This document shows positions 9,074 to 17,606 of a stretch of 64,000 nucleotides of DNA, piece by piece. The stretch is from Streptomyces wuyuanensis. Its GTDB lineage: Bacteria > Actinomycetota > Actinomycetes > Streptomycetales > Streptomycetaceae. The stretch is from assembly GCF_900103455.1 (NCBI RefSeq), contig NZ_FNHI01000002.1:186001-250000 (forward strand). Direction: 5' to 3'. The position numbers and the translations under genes were made by a program. The number at the start of each line of letters is the position of its first letter. Position 1 is the first letter of the stretch. Under the pieces are notes generated by a model. That model was given only the letters and a program-made list of their open reading frames with translations, made no database searches and was not told the origin of the DNA.

Positions 9074-9096
9074 GCCCGGTCCCCACGGGACCGGGC
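9074..9096 (-). terminator. Rho-independent terminator with T-run
   Basis: A perfect 10-bp stem (9074-9083 with 9087-9096) with a three-base loop is followed on the minus strand by CCCTTTTGTATA. It lies directly after the minus-strand membrane protein gene that ends at 9124 and before the chitinase promoter. Confidence 0.88.
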
Positions 9097-9123
9097 TCTC
9101 GCCCTCCTGCCGCCACGCGCTCC

Positions 9124-9570
9124 TCAGGCGTCCTCCTGCAACCGGTCCGCCGCGTATCCGGCGACACACCCCAGCACCAGCACGGCGTTCGACATCAGCA
9201 GCCCCTCGGCGGACAGCCGCTCCCACTGGAGCCCCATGTTCAGCAGCTGGGCCGCGATCGGCACCGCGAGAGCCGCCGTCAGATGCCACGGCACCGAGTC
9301 CCGGTACGGGACGCGGTGGATCCGTGCCGCCGCCCAGACGGCGAGCGCGACGCACAACGCGTTCGGCAGATGGATCAGCAACAGCCGCCCGCCGAACGTC
9401 TCCATCCGCGACGGGGTCGCCACGTGCTCGTACACCACCGTCGCCTGCACGTACTCCGTGAAGAGCAGGACGACGACACCGGCCGCCCAGGCCCGCGCCA
9501 GCGCGAACAGCGCCGCTCCGCGTCCCTCGTCGCCCCGGGTGGACGCCCCTGGATAGCCGTACCTCGTCAT
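9124..9570 (-). CDS. Small integral membrane protein, unknown function
   Basis: A 148-residue protein with about four hydrophobic segments: around AWAAGVVVLLFTEYVQATVVY, LIHLPNALCVALAVWAAA, LTAALAVPIAAQLLNMG and LLMSNAVLVLGCVAGYAA. I do not recognise a family. It lies 52 bases downstream of the lipoprotein gene and ends at a strong terminator, so it is probably the last gene of a three-gene minus-strand unit (large pilin-like protein, lipoprotein, this protein). A role with the pilin-like protein, for example as an anchoring or protective partner, is conceivable but unsupported. Confidence 0.72.
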   Translation of the reverse strand: MTRYGYPGASTRGDEGRGAALFALARAWAAGVVVLLFTEYVQATVVYEHVATPSRMETFGGRLLLIHLPNALCVALAVWAAARIHRVPYRDSVPWHLTAALAVPIAAQLLNMGLQWERLSAEGLLMSNAVLVLGCVAGYAADRLQEDA

Positions 9571-9622
9571 CGTCCTCCGCCTCCCGTCAGCAGCCCACCG
9601 CGCAGTGCGCCGGACACCGGCC

Positions 9623-10231
9623 CTACCCGACCGCGACCGACTCGACGATCTTCTTGAGATCGTCGTCGGCGAGCCGTCCCTTCACCGCGTCGACACGCAC
9701 GGCGTACGCCTTCCTGGCCGTGTCCAGACCCGTGACGATCACCCCCCGGACCCGGTCGGGCCCCCTCGTGAACTCGAAGTCGATCCGCCGCGCCTCCTGC
9801 CGGCCCTCGGGGCCGGCGACGGTGATCTTCCTCTGCCCCTTGAGCGTGGAGCCGAGCGCGATCCCGGCCTCGGCGCCGATGGCCGCCTCCTCCGCGGAGT
9901 CCGCCTCGGTGAAACCGAGCTGCACGGTGATCGTCCCGACGGCCCGGCCGCCCTCGGTCAGGGTCGCCGCGGCCGCGTTGAACCTGCTGCGCTCGGCCTC
10001 GCCCTGCTCCTTGAACACGGGCGGGTGCGCGACCGTGACGGACGGCGTCTCCAGCGTCCCCCAGCCCTCCGGCGTGACCGCCGCCCCCTGGTCCGACCCG
10101 CATCCGGCGAGGGCGAGCAGGGCGACGGCCGCGGCCAGCCGACCGCCGGTCCGCCGGACGAAGCGGCGGCCGCGCCCGGCCGCGCCCGGCGCGCCCTGGA
10201 CCCGCCCGCTCGTGCCCCCCTGCGTGCCCAT
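9623..10231 (-). CDS. Secreted lipoprotein, unknown function
   Basis: A 202-residue protein with a long basic N-terminus, a hydrophobic segment and a lipobox (LLALAGC), so it should be lipidated and held on the outer face of the membrane. The mature part (GWGTLETPSVTVAHPPVF and IVTGLDTARKAYAVRVDA) resembles small alpha/beta PsbP/DcrB-like lipoproteins, a weak resemblance only. The ATG at 10231 leaves 25 bases after the stop of the upstream pilin-like gene, with a GGAGC-type ribosome site. An earlier in-frame start is possible but would overlap that gene. Probably co-transcribed with its neighbours. Confidence 0.78.
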   Translation of the reverse strand: MGTQGGTSGRVQGAPGAAGRGRRFVRRTGGRLAAAVALLALAGCGSDQGAAVTPEGWGTLETPSVTVAHPPVFKEQGEAERSRFNAAAATLTEGGRAVGTITVQLGFTEADSAEEAAIGAEAGIALGSTLKGQRKITVAGPEGRQEARRIDFEFTRGPDRVRGVIVTGLDTARKAYAVRVDAVKGRLADDDLKKIVESVAVG

Positions 10232-10256
10232 GGCCTCGGTGCTCCTGTCGCCGGGA

Positions 10257-11804
10257 TCAGTTCGCACAGTAGCTGTACGGGACATAGCTCCGACTGCCTC
10301 CCTGCGGTGCCCCCAGGAACTCCGCGTCATCGAGGATCTCCTCCTTCCCCTCGGTCGAGACCGAGAAGCCCAGGCTCAGTCCCAGGTTCAGCTCGAAGCC
10401 GTACTCCGCCGCATCGGTCAGACCCGTGTACGTCGTGCGGCTCGACAAGCCCTCGTCGAACAGCAGCCGGCCGAACGGGTCGTCGGCGCCCGGCCGCTCC
10501 GTCGGAGCGTGGCCGTCAAACATGTAACCGAACGGCGCCGCGTACTGACCGTTCCCGTCCAGCCACTGCCGGGCGATCGCGCGCTGCATCGCCCCCTCGG
10601 CGCCGGGCGGAACGACGATCGAGTTGGTGACCACCTCGATGCCCGTCTCCTGGTCGGTGCCCTTGACCGAACCGCTTCCGCCGCGCTTGTCGTCGCCGTC
10701 CCCGCCGTTGTCGCCGCCGACCTTCACCCCGTCCTTCGTGGCGCCCCTCTCGACCGTGCGCGTCATGTCGATCCGCAGCAGTTCACCCGTCTCCTTGTCG
10801 TGGGTGACGGTGATGGTCCCCGTCTGCGTGGTGGACGCGGAGGCCTCACCGCCGAGGGGCCCGGCCTCGTACCCGACCTTCGTGCCGTACTCGACCGACG
10901 CGCTGTAGGTGTAGGACTTGGTGCCCTTGAAGTCGTTGTCGGTCCAGGTCGCCTCGGGGGAGAACCTGAAGTTCCCGCCCAGTGCGGCGCTCAGCTTCCG
11001 CTCGTCGCCGGGCGACAGCTTCAGGCCGCCCGCGGCGCTCGCCTCGATGCCGACCTTGCCGTGGCTGATGTGCCGGTCGCCCAGCTGCTCCTCGATGCGG
11101 TCGCGCAGCCTCTCCTCCTCGGCCATGGGGCCCTTGCCGAAGAGATAGAGGATGCTGTTGCCCAGACCGCCGCCCCGGGCGTTGGAGTGCCGGTTGGCCA
11201 GCTCGTACGTCTTCAGGCTCTCGAGGTCGTCGCGGAACGCCTTCGCGTCCGCCTCGCTGTCGAACACCCAGGTGTCCCCGTTGGTGACCTTGATCCCGGC
11301 CCCCAGCTCGACCTTGTCCGAGCCGAACCGCCCGACCTTGGCGCCCGGTTTCCAGTCCTTCTTGGCGGCGATCGAGGCGGCGTCCGTGAACGTCATCAGC
11401 ACCTGCTGGTCGTTCTCGTCGACCGTGCCGTCCTTGTTGACGTCGGTCTTCGAGCGGAACGTCTGCTGCTGGAAGCCGTACTCCTCGCCCCACTCGATGA
11501 ACAGCAGCTTGCCCTTGGCGCCGGCCTTGTCGCTGACCGAGGAGATCTGGCACAGCGCGGGCTCGTAGTCGGCGTCGGTGCCGGGAGCCGCCTCGTCCCC
11601 GCCCGGTGCGGCGCAGGAGCCGCCGAAGGTGACCAGACAGCGCAGCCTGTCGGCGATGGTCCCGTCGATGCCGGTGCCGACGAGGGCGCCGACGACGGCG
11701 GCGGACACGACGATCACGCCCACGTACTCCGAGGCTGCGGCCCCCCGGTCGCGCGGGCGCCGGCCGCGTCTGCGCGGCGGAGGTATGTGCCCTTCCCGTC
11801 CCAT
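10257..11804 (-). CDS. Large protein with Flp/TadE-type prepilin leader and helix
   Basis: A 515-residue protein that begins like a pseudopilin: a basic leader (RRRGRRPRDR), then G21|AAASEYVG, which matches the Flp-type cleavage rule (Gly before the cut, Glu at +5, Tyr at +6), and one hydrophobic helix (VIVVSAAVVGALVG). After two cysteines comes a large soluble region. It includes a loop resembling an EF-hand calcium site (DVNKDGTVDEND, about residues 117-128) and beta-rich stretches such as TYSASVEYGTKVGYEAG. No enzyme motif is recognised. The ATG at 11804 is close to the prepilin-type leader. It is divergent from the Tad operon, and a cluster of TGGGCCC repeats lies between. It is likely a surface protein matured by the prepilin peptidase. 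Confidence 0.82.
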   Translation of the reverse strand: MGREGHIPPPRRRGRRPRDRGAAASEYVGVIVVSAAVVGALVGTGIDGTIADRLRCLVTFGGSCAAPGGDEAAPGTDADYEPALCQISSVSDKAGAKGKLLFIEWGEEYGFQQQTFRSKTDVNKDGTVDENDQQVLMTFTDAASIAAKKDWKPGAKVGRFGSDKVELGAGIKVTNGDTWVFDSEADAKAFRDDLESLKTYELANRHSNARGGGLGNSILYLFGKGPMAEEERLRDRIEEQLGDRHISHGKVGIEASAAGGLKLSPGDERKLSAALGGNFRFSPEATWTDNDFKGTKSYTYSASVEYGTKVGYEAGPLGGEASASTTQTGTITVTHDKETGELLRIDMTRTVERGATKDGVKVGGDNGGDGDDKRGGSGSVKGTDQETGIEVVTNSIVVPPGAEGAMQRAIARQWLDGNGQYAAPFGYMFDGHAPTERPGADDPFGRLLFDEGLSSRTTYTGLTDAAEYGFELNLGLSLGFSVSTEGKEEILDDAEFLGAPQGGSRSYVPYSYCAN

Positions 11805-12264
11805 GTCCGTCCCCCTCTGGCCCTCTGACCCACTGGCCCGTCGGCGCTCGCGCAGTCGGACCGCCGCTCTCACGACCGGAACCGGACGGTACGGATGCCG
11901 GGCGCCCGGGGCGTGGGCCCTGGGGCCCCATTCCGGGCCCAGACGGCGGGTTGGGCCCCCGCGTCGCCCATCGGAGTACCGAGGACGGGACTTGCGCGGG
12001 TGGGCGACGTGCGACGCGAAGTCCGGGCCGCGCGAAAAGCGGAGGAACGATTCGTGAAATCGCCTCTCTGATACAGGAGTTAACCTCTGGCGGCTTCGTC
12101 CGCTTTGACCGGTGAGCATTGCGTGAGGGTTGCACTGCCGGGTACCGAAAGCTGTTCTCTGAACCTGTCGGACGTGGATAAAGTGCTGATGCAGGAGAAG
12201 CACGAAGAGCAGGGGAACTGCGGTCGCCGTCGCTGCGTCGGCCGGAGCCGAACGGGGAATCAGC
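11805..12264. other. Divergent intergenic region between large pilin-like gene and Tad operon
   Basis: A 460-base stretch without a supported gene. It holds the TGGGCCC cluster at 11914-11958. The half nearer the Tad operon is less GC-rich (around 12040-12190) and includes TTTGACC and other promoter-like pieces, but no -35/-10 pair was clear enough to place. It should contain the promoters of both divergent units. Confidence 0.6.
11914..11958. promoter_or_regulatory. Cluster of TGGGCCC/GGGCCCA heptamers (Tad regulon candidate)
   Basis: Four sites lie in 45 bases: TGGGCCC at 11914, the symmetric TGGGGCCCCA at 11921-11930, GGGCCCA at 11935-11941 and TGGGCCC at 11952-11958. Similar clusters precede Flp pilin, the pilin-toxin gene and the intact prepilin peptidase gene. 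NarL-type regulators often bind clustered heptamers, and a NarL-type response regulator is encoded in the adjacent operon. The link is inference. Confidence 0.55.
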
Positions 12265-13143
12265 GTGCCGACCGCGATTGCTGTGACCAGCGCCGACCTG
12301 GTGCTGCCGCCGACGGACAGCCATACGCCCACCGCGGCGCTGCTGCACGCGCCGGACACCCAGCCGCTGGACGCGGCGCTCGCCGACATGCAGGTCCTGG
12401 TGGAGCAGAACGGCTATGTGATCGCCCTCTACCCCGCCTCCATCCCCGCCGCCCACGAGCGCAGACTGCACACGGTCCGCTCCGTCCTGGAGAGCGACCG
12501 GATCGCCCTGCTGAAGCTCGATCTCCCGCCGCTCGGGGTGTCCGTGCTGGTCCGGCAGCTGCGCCAGCTGTCCGTCTGCGACTTCAGCGCCGGAGTGGTC
12601 GCCTCGGCCGCCCGGCTGCTCTCCCACTACATCCACGCGGGCGCCCTGCTCAACTCGGTCACCAAGCTCGACCGCGTCCCCGTCAGCCTCAAGTCCCACG
12701 CCAAGTCCTGGGTCCCCGGCTCGCAGTTCGGCGTCGTCGCGAACCCCGGCCCCCAGCTGGTCAGGATCGGCCACGGCGAGCTGACCGGCCCCGAGTTCGC
12801 CACCCAGCTCCTCGTGGCGAAAGGGCAGCTGCAGTCGGAATGGGTGAATGCGACCCTCGCGCCCGCATGGCAGGTCCAGGGAATCCAGGAGACCGCGCTG
12901 CCCGCCGATTCCCCGCGGTGGTGGGGCACTCCACGGATGATCGAATTCGCCGCCTTTCTCCCCGACATCTCCGTGATCTATCAGCTGGTTTCGTCGGTAC
13001 GACGGGAGGCGTGCACCTGGTGCGGCATCGAACTCATCGGTGACCGCTGCGGCTTCTGTTCGGCACCACTCGCCCCGGCCGAGAACCGAACGCCCTCCGC
13101 AGGTGTCCTAGGCGAAGGAACACCGATGCACCACGGGTCGTAA
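12265..13143 (+). CDS. Tad-cluster protein with C-terminal zinc ribbon, unknown function
   Basis: A 292-residue protein with no signal peptide or clear membrane segment. Most of it is an alpha/beta domain of unknown family (for example GYVIALYPASIPAAHERR and LLKLDLPPLGVSVLVRQL). The C-terminus carries two CxxC pairs, CTWCGIELIGDRCGFC, consistent with a small zinc ribbon. The GTG at 12265 follows an ACGGGGAA ribosome site. It is the first gene of the rightward Tad operon, 112 bases before cpaB, and has the look of a conserved Streptomyces hypothetical linked to this locus. Its cytoplasmic position and zinc ribbon would suit a regulatory or assembly role. That is inference. Confidence 0.78.
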   Translation: MPTAIAVTSADLVLPPTDSHTPTAALLHAPDTQPLDAALADMQVLVEQNGYVIALYPASIPAAHERRLHTVRSVLESDRIALLKLDLPPLGVSVLVRQLRQLSVCDFSAGVVASAARLLSHYIHAGALLNSVTKLDRVPVSLKSHAKSWVPGSQFGVVANPGPQLVRIGHGELTGPEFATQLLVAKGQLQSEWVNATLAPAWQVQGIQETALPADSPRWWGTPRMIEFAAFLPDISVIYQLVSSVRREACTWCGIELIGDRCGFCSAPLAPAENRTPSAGVLGEGTPMHHGS

Positions 13144-13255
13144 TGCGCCGCCGATGCGGTGGGCGCGGACCGATGGCGGCCCGGCCGTATGCGCGCCCCA
13201 CCGCACGTACCAGTCCGCTCATCAGCCCACGTCTTCCATCGAGGTTGCCCCGCTC

Positions 13256-13966
13256 ATGAATTCACGCCAACGCCGCGGCATCATCCTGCTGCTCCTCTCG
13301 GTCCTGTGCGCCTTCGGCGCGTTCGCCGGCGTGCTCTCGGTGATCGGCGACGTGAATTCCAAGGTCGGGCCGGAGGTCGCCGCCTACCGCGTCAAGTCCG
13401 GCGTCGCTCCCTACCAGGCACTGCAGCCGAACCAGTTCGAGAAGATCACCATGCCCAAGCGCTGGCTCTCCGAGAACGCGGTGACCGACGTCTCGGTCGT
13501 CGACGGAAAGGTGGCCGTCACCCAGCTCAAGAAGGGCTCGCTGCTCCAGGACGACATGTTCGTCAAGCGCCCGGCCCTCGACCGCGACGAGCAGGAGATA
13601 GCCATCATGATCGACGCCGCCACGGGAGTGGCGGGCAAGATCAGAGCGGGAGACTCCGTCAACATCTACGCCACCTTCGCCGGCGACGACCAGGGCGGAG
13701 CGAAGGCGCAGTCCCGCGTCATCGTCCCCAACGCCCGGGTGATCGACGTGGGCCGGCTCACCGCGCTCGAGCCCAAGGAGGACGACAGGCGGGGCTCCCT
13801 GCGCGAGGCCGTCCCGATCACCTTCGCGCTGACCACCAAGGACGCCCAGCGTGTCGCGTACGCCGAGTCGTTCGCGGTGAACGTGCGGCTCGCGCTGCTC
13901 GCCGACGGCGGTTCGACCCAACTGCGCCCGGGGGAGGGTACCTACACCCTCGAAGGGGACAAGTGA
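13256..13966 (+). CDS. cpaB: Flp pilus assembly protein CpaB/RcpC (SAF domain)
   Basis: A 236-residue protein with an N-terminal membrane anchor (GIILLLLSVLCAFGAFAGVL) and the SAF-type beta-clip domain typical of CpaB/RcpC (VAAYRVKSGVAPYQALQPNQ, then KRWLSENAV, then KGSLLQDDM). The second half, including IAIMIDAATGVAGKIRAGDSV, matches the CpaB C-terminal domain. In Gram-negative Tad systems it works with the secretin. Here, with no outer membrane, it probably acts at the cell wall face of the assembly machine. It begins with ATG at 13256 and its stop is 7 bases before the next start, so the two form one operon. Confidence 0.88.
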   Translation: MNSRQRRGIILLLLSVLCAFGAFAGVLSVIGDVNSKVGPEVAAYRVKSGVAPYQALQPNQFEKITMPKRWLSENAVTDVSVVDGKVAVTQLKKGSLLQDDMFVKRPALDRDEQEIAIMIDAATGVAGKIRAGDSVNIYATFAGDDQGGAKAQSRVIVPNARVIDVGRLTALEPKEDDRRGSLREAVPITFALTTKDAQRVAYAESFAVNVRLALLADGGSTQLRPGEGTYTLEGDK

Positions 13967-13973
13967 GAGACGG

Positions 13974-15215
13974 ATGACGACCAGAATCCTCCCGGCCGTC
14001 GGTGACGCCGACGCCGCCCGATCCATCACCACGCTGCTCAGCCAGCTCCCGGAAGCGGAGCCGGCGGGGCCGGTCGGTGACTCGACATCGCTGATCGACA
14101 CCCTGGCGAGGCTCGCCGCGGAGTCCGTGGACGAGCTCCCGGAGGTCGTCCTGGTCCACGAGCGGATCGGTCCGGTGCCGGCACTCGAACTGATCCGGGA
14201 GGTCGCCCTGCGCTTCCCCGCGGTCGGGGTCGTTCTGGTCACCGCCGACGCGAGCCCCGGCCTGTACTCGGCGGCGATGGACTCCGGCGCGCGCGGATTG
14301 GTCGGGCTGCCCCTCTCCTACGAGGAGCTGGCCCAGCGGGTGCAGGCCGCGGCCGCGTGGTCCGTCGGCGTACGGCGCCATCTGGGCTCCGGCGGCGATG
14401 TGTTCACCGGGCCGGGCGGGACGGTGGTCACGGTCAGCGGTGCCAAGGGAGGCGTCGGCACCACGCTCACCGCCGTCCAGCTCGCCCTCGCCGCACGGGC
14501 CAGCGGTATGACCGTCGCCCTCGCCGACCTCGACCTGCAGTCGGGCGACGTCGCCTCGTACCTGGACGTCCAGTTCCGGCGCTCGATCGTCGACCTGGCC
14601 GGCATCCAGGACATCTCGCCGCGCGTGCTCCAGGACGCGGTCTACGCCCACGAGACGGGGATAGGGCTGCTGCTCGCCCCCGGCGAGGGCGAGCGCGGCG
14701 AGGAGGTCACCGACCGCTCGGTGCGCCAGATCGTCAGCGCGCTGCGGAACCGCTACGAGGTCGTGGTCGTCGACTGCGGCAGCTACATGAACGGCGCCAA
14801 CGCGGCGGCGATCGAGATGGCCGACACGACGCTGCTCGTCACCACACCGGACGTGGTCGCCGTACGCGCGGCCAAGCGCATGGTCAGGCTCTGGGACCGA
14901 CTCCAGATCCGCAAGGCGGAGGAGACGGTGACCGTCGTCAACCGCTACATGCGCAACACGGAGATACAGCCTCCGCTCGTCGAGCGGATCACCTCCACCC
15001 GGGTCTCCCGGGTCGTGATCCCCGCCAACTTCAAGGAACTGCAGGCCCTCGTGGACGCCGGCCGAATGCAGGACCTCGAGGCCAAGTCCACCGTCAAGCA
15101 GGCGCTGTGGGGGCTGGCGGGAGAGCTGGGGATCGTGAAGACGAATGAAGCACCCCAGAAGCAGGGCAAGTTGAGGAGCGACCGGGGTGCTCTGGGCATC
15201 CGCAGAAGGTCCTGA
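13974..15215 (+). CDS. CpaE/TadZ-like pilus assembly ATPase (MinD/ParA fold)
   Basis: A 413-residue protein. Residues ~1-135 form a degenerate response-regulator-like domain (LPEVVLVHERIGPVPALELI, VGVVLVTADASPGL). Then comes a MinD/ParA-type ATPase with the deviant Walker A SGAKGGVGTTLTAVQLA at about 159-175, a LADLDLQSGDVASYLDV switch region, and VVVDCGSYMNGAN as Walker B. In Tad systems this protein localises the pilus machine at the pole or membrane. The atypical receiver plus ATPase order is the normal TadZ/CpaE architecture. Lys in KGGVGTT is intact, so ATP binding is expected. Operon context (between CpaB and TadE) supports the call. Confidence 0.9.
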   Translation: MTTRILPAVGDADAARSITTLLSQLPEAEPAGPVGDSTSLIDTLARLAAESVDELPEVVLVHERIGPVPALELIREVALRFPAVGVVLVTADASPGLYSAAMDSGARGLVGLPLSYEELAQRVQAAAAWSVGVRRHLGSGGDVFTGPGGTVVTVSGAKGGVGTTLTAVQLALAARASGMTVALADLDLQSGDVASYLDVQFRRSIVDLAGIQDISPRVLQDAVYAHETGIGLLLAPGEGERGEEVTDRSVRQIVSALRNRYEVVVVDCGSYMNGANAAAIEMADTTLLVTTPDVVAVRAAKRMVRLWDRLQIRKAEETVTVVNRYMRNTEIQPPLVERITSTRVSRVVIPANFKELQALVDAGRMQDLEAKSTVKQALWGLAGELGIVKTNEAPQKQGKLRSDRGALGIRRRS

Positions 15216-15248
15216 GGACCGGAGAAGCCGAGGGGGCGAGTTGAAGCG

Positions 15249-15755
15249 ATGCACAGCGTGGCAGGTACGGACTGGAGGGTTACCGACGGGCGCGGTGCCG
15301 ACGGGCGCGGCGACGGCGTGCGGGCCGCCGGGACGCGGGTGACCGGCCGGAGGCACACCGCCGGGGGAGGCGCCGGCAGCCGGAGGACCTTCTTCGGGGA
15401 GGACCGCGGTCAGACCGCGGTGGAGTTCACCGGAATGGTGCCGATCATCCTGGCGACGCTGATCCTGCTCTGGCAGGCGGCGCTCGTCGGCTACTCGTTC
15501 TCGCTCGCGGGGAACTCCGCGGACGAGGGCGCCCGGGCGGGCGCCGCGGCGGGCTGGGGCGCGGCCGTGCAGGTCTGCGAGCAGGCGGCGCGGAAGAACC
15601 TGCCGGACTCCTGGGAGGCCGAGATCAGCTGCCCGCCGGGCGGTGGGGACCTGTACGACGTGGAGGTGGATGTCGTCGTCCCGGTCCTCTACCCGGGCTT
15701 CATCGACTTCTCGTTCACCGCACCCGGGCGGGCCTCCGCCGTGTGGGAGGGCTGA
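15249..15755 (+). CDS. TadE-family pseudopilin
   Basis: A 168-residue protein with an unusually long hydrophilic leader of 54 residues ending EDRG|QTAVEF, the class III prepilin cleavage pattern (Glu at +5, Phe at +6). A single hydrophobic helix follows (PIILATLILLWQAALVGYSF). The mature part has two cysteines (VCEQAA, ISCPPGG) that could form a disulfide. TadE proteins are minor pseudopilins needed for Flp pilus formation. It is followed three bases later by a second TadE-like gene, so the two may work as a pair. Confidence 0.87.
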   Translation: MHSVAGTDWRVTDGRGADGRGDGVRAAGTRVTGRRHTAGGGAGSRRTFFGEDRGQTAVEFTGMVPIILATLILLWQAALVGYSFSLAGNSADEGARAGAAAGWGAAVQVCEQAARKNLPDSWEAEISCPPGGGDLYDVEVDVVVPVLYPGFIDFSFTAPGRASAVWEG

Positions 15756-15758
15756 ACC

Positions 15759-16145
15759 ATGCGGAAGCGCATCTCCCGGCGGCGGCACGGTGCACGCGGG
15801 CGCGGCGACCGGGGCCAGACCGCGATCGAGTACCTCGGCTGGATCCCCATCCTGCTGCTGATCGCACTCGCCGCGATCCAGCTCGGCATCGCCGTGTACG
15901 CGGTGCAGCAGGCGGGGACGGCGGCACGGGCGGCGGCACGGACCGTGTCGATCGACAACGGGAGCGGAGTGCAGGGCGGGAAGGCGGCGATGAGCGACTG
16001 GCTGGCCGAGGGGACGGAGATCGACGTCGAACCGGCCGGTGACGAGGTGACCGCCACCGCGCGCGTCGACATCCCCGCCCTCATCCCGGTCTTCGACTTC
16101 GGCCGGGCCACCCGCTCCGCGACCATGCCCGTCACCGATCGCTGA
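15759..16145 (+). CDS. TadE-family pseudopilin (second copy)
   Basis: A 128-residue protein with a short basic leader (RKRISRRRHGARGRGDRG) cut at G19|QTAIEYLG, matching the prepilin peptidase rule, then a hydrophobic helix (IPILLLIALAAIQLGIAVYA) and a short periplasmic-type domain. Length is typical for TadE. It is three bases from the preceding TadE gene and 62 bases before cpaF. It differs enough from the first copy that the pair looks like a TadE/TadF-type division of labour and not a recent duplication. Confidence 0.87.
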   Translation: MRKRISRRRHGARGRGDRGQTAIEYLGWIPILLLIALAAIQLGIAVYAVQQAGTAARAAARTVSIDNGSGVQGGKAAMSDWLAEGTEIDVEPAGDEVTATARVDIPALIPVFDFGRATRSATMPVTDR

Positions 16146-16207
16146 CCGGCCGGCACCGGCACCCGGGCCCCGCCGGTCCGGTCAACCCCTTCGAAGGAGT
16201 CGAGCAC

Positions 16208-17548
16208 ATGAGCCTCCGGGCGCGCATCAACAATCCCGAGCCGAGCCCCGGCCAGGGCTCGGACAGCCAGCTCGTCGGGATCTACCGCGCCAAGCTCCTG
16301 GAGGAGATCGACCTCGCCGAGATGTCCACGCTGCAGGCCGCCGAGCGGCGGGCGCGGCTGGAGCGGGTGCTGGGCCACATCATCAGCCGCGAGGGACCGG
16401 TGCTCTCCTCGGTCGAGCGCTCGCAGCTCATCCGCCGGGTCGTGGACGAGGCCCTGGGCCTCGGCATTCTGGAGCCACTGCTGGAGGACGCATCCATCAG
16501 CGAGATCATGGTGAACGGGCCCGAGCAGGTGTTCGTCGAGCGCCGTGGCCGGCTGGAACTGCTGCCCATGCGGTTCAGCTCGAACGAGCAGCTCATGCAG
16601 ACCATCGAACGCATCGTCTCGACCGTCAACCGCCGCGTGGACGAGGCCAATCCGATGGTGGACGCCCGGCTTCCCAGCGGCGAGCGCGTCAACGTGATCA
16701 TCCCGCCGCTGTCGCTCAGCGGCCCGATCCTCACGATCCGGCGCTTCCCCCGCGCGTTCACGCTGCGCGAGATGATCGAACTCGGCTCCCTGGACGAGCA
16801 GATGACGATGCTGCTCTCGGGCCTCGTCCGGGCGAAGTTCAACGTGATCGTCTCCGGGGCCACCGGCACGGGCAAGACCACGCTGCTCAACGCGCTGTCG
16901 GGCCTCATCCCCGACGGGGAGCGGATCGTCACCATCGAGGACTCGGCGGAGCTCCAGCTCCAGCAGAACCATGTGATCACACTGGAGAGCCGGCCCGCCA
17001 ACGTCGAGGGCAAGGGGCGGATCACCATCCGCGACCTGGTCCGCAACTCGCTGCGCATGCGCCCCGACCGCATCATCGTCGGTGAGGTCCGCGGCGGCGA
17101 AACGCTTGACATGCTCCAGGCAATGTCGACAGGCCACGACGGCTCCCTCGCCACCGTCCACGCCAACAGCGCCGAGGACGCGCTGATGCGCCTGCAGACC
17201 CTCGGCTCCATGTCCGAGGTCGAGATCCCCTTCGTGGCGATCAAGGACCAGATCAACAGCGCCGTCGACGTGATCGTCCAGCTCACCCGGCACGCCGACG
17301 GCTCCCGCAGGATCACCGAGATCGCGATCGTGGACTCCCACGGCAGGGAGGAGTACCGCATCGTCACGGTCTGCCGGTTCAACGCCCGGCCGATGTCCGC
17401 CGACGGTCTGATCCACGGCTCCTTCGAATACCTTCCCCTGCCGCGCCGGGTCGCCGAGCGGCTCTACATGAAGAACGAGCCGATCCCGCCGGCCTTCGGC
17501 GTCGCCGACTCGGAGGACCAGCTCACACTGCGCGGGGCGGTGGCATGA
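16208..17548 (+). CDS. cpaF: Tad pilus assembly/secretion ATPase CpaF (TadA)
   Basis: A 446-residue cytoplasmic secretion ATPase. The N-terminal helical domain (1-~130) leads into the RecA-like domain with Walker A GATGTGKTTLL (Lys223), ASP box IVTIEDSAELQL, Walker B region RPDRIIVGEVRGGE, and the His box STGHDGSLATVHANSAEDAL. These are diagnostic of the GspE/VirB11/CpaF family. It powers assembly (and in bifunctional systems retraction) of Flp pili through TadB/TadC. GAAGGAG precedes the ATG at 16208. It overlaps or adjoins tadB, in the standard Tad order. Confidence 0.95.
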   Translation: MSLRARINNPEPSPGQGSDSQLVGIYRAKLLEEIDLAEMSTLQAAERRARLERVLGHIISREGPVLSSVERSQLIRRVVDEALGLGILEPLLEDASISEIMVNGPEQVFVERRGRLELLPMRFSSNEQLMQTIERIVSTVNRRVDEANPMVDARLPSGERVNVIIPPLSLSGPILTIRRFPRAFTLREMIELGSLDEQMTMLLSGLVRAKFNVIVSGATGTGKTTLLNALSGLIPDGERIVTIEDSAELQLQQNHVITLESRPANVEGKGRITIRDLVRNSLRMRPDRIIVGEVRGGETLDMLQAMSTGHDGSLATVHANSAEDALMRLQTLGSMSEVEIPFVAIKDQINSAVDVIVQLTRHADGSRRITEIAIVDSHGREEYRIVTVCRFNARPMSADGLIHGSFEYLPLPRRVAERLYMKNEPIPPAFGVADSEDQLTLRGAVA

Positions 17549-17606
17549 GCACCCTGAGCCCGGCAGACACAGGCACCGTCCCCGACCGCGACAGAAGGTT
17601 CAGCCC

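Noticed and set aside
7233..9461. A 742-codon plus-strand frame opposite the chitinase
   Set aside because: It has Arg/Val/Gly-rich composition with no family motif. It covers a well-defined GH18 enzyme and its operator.
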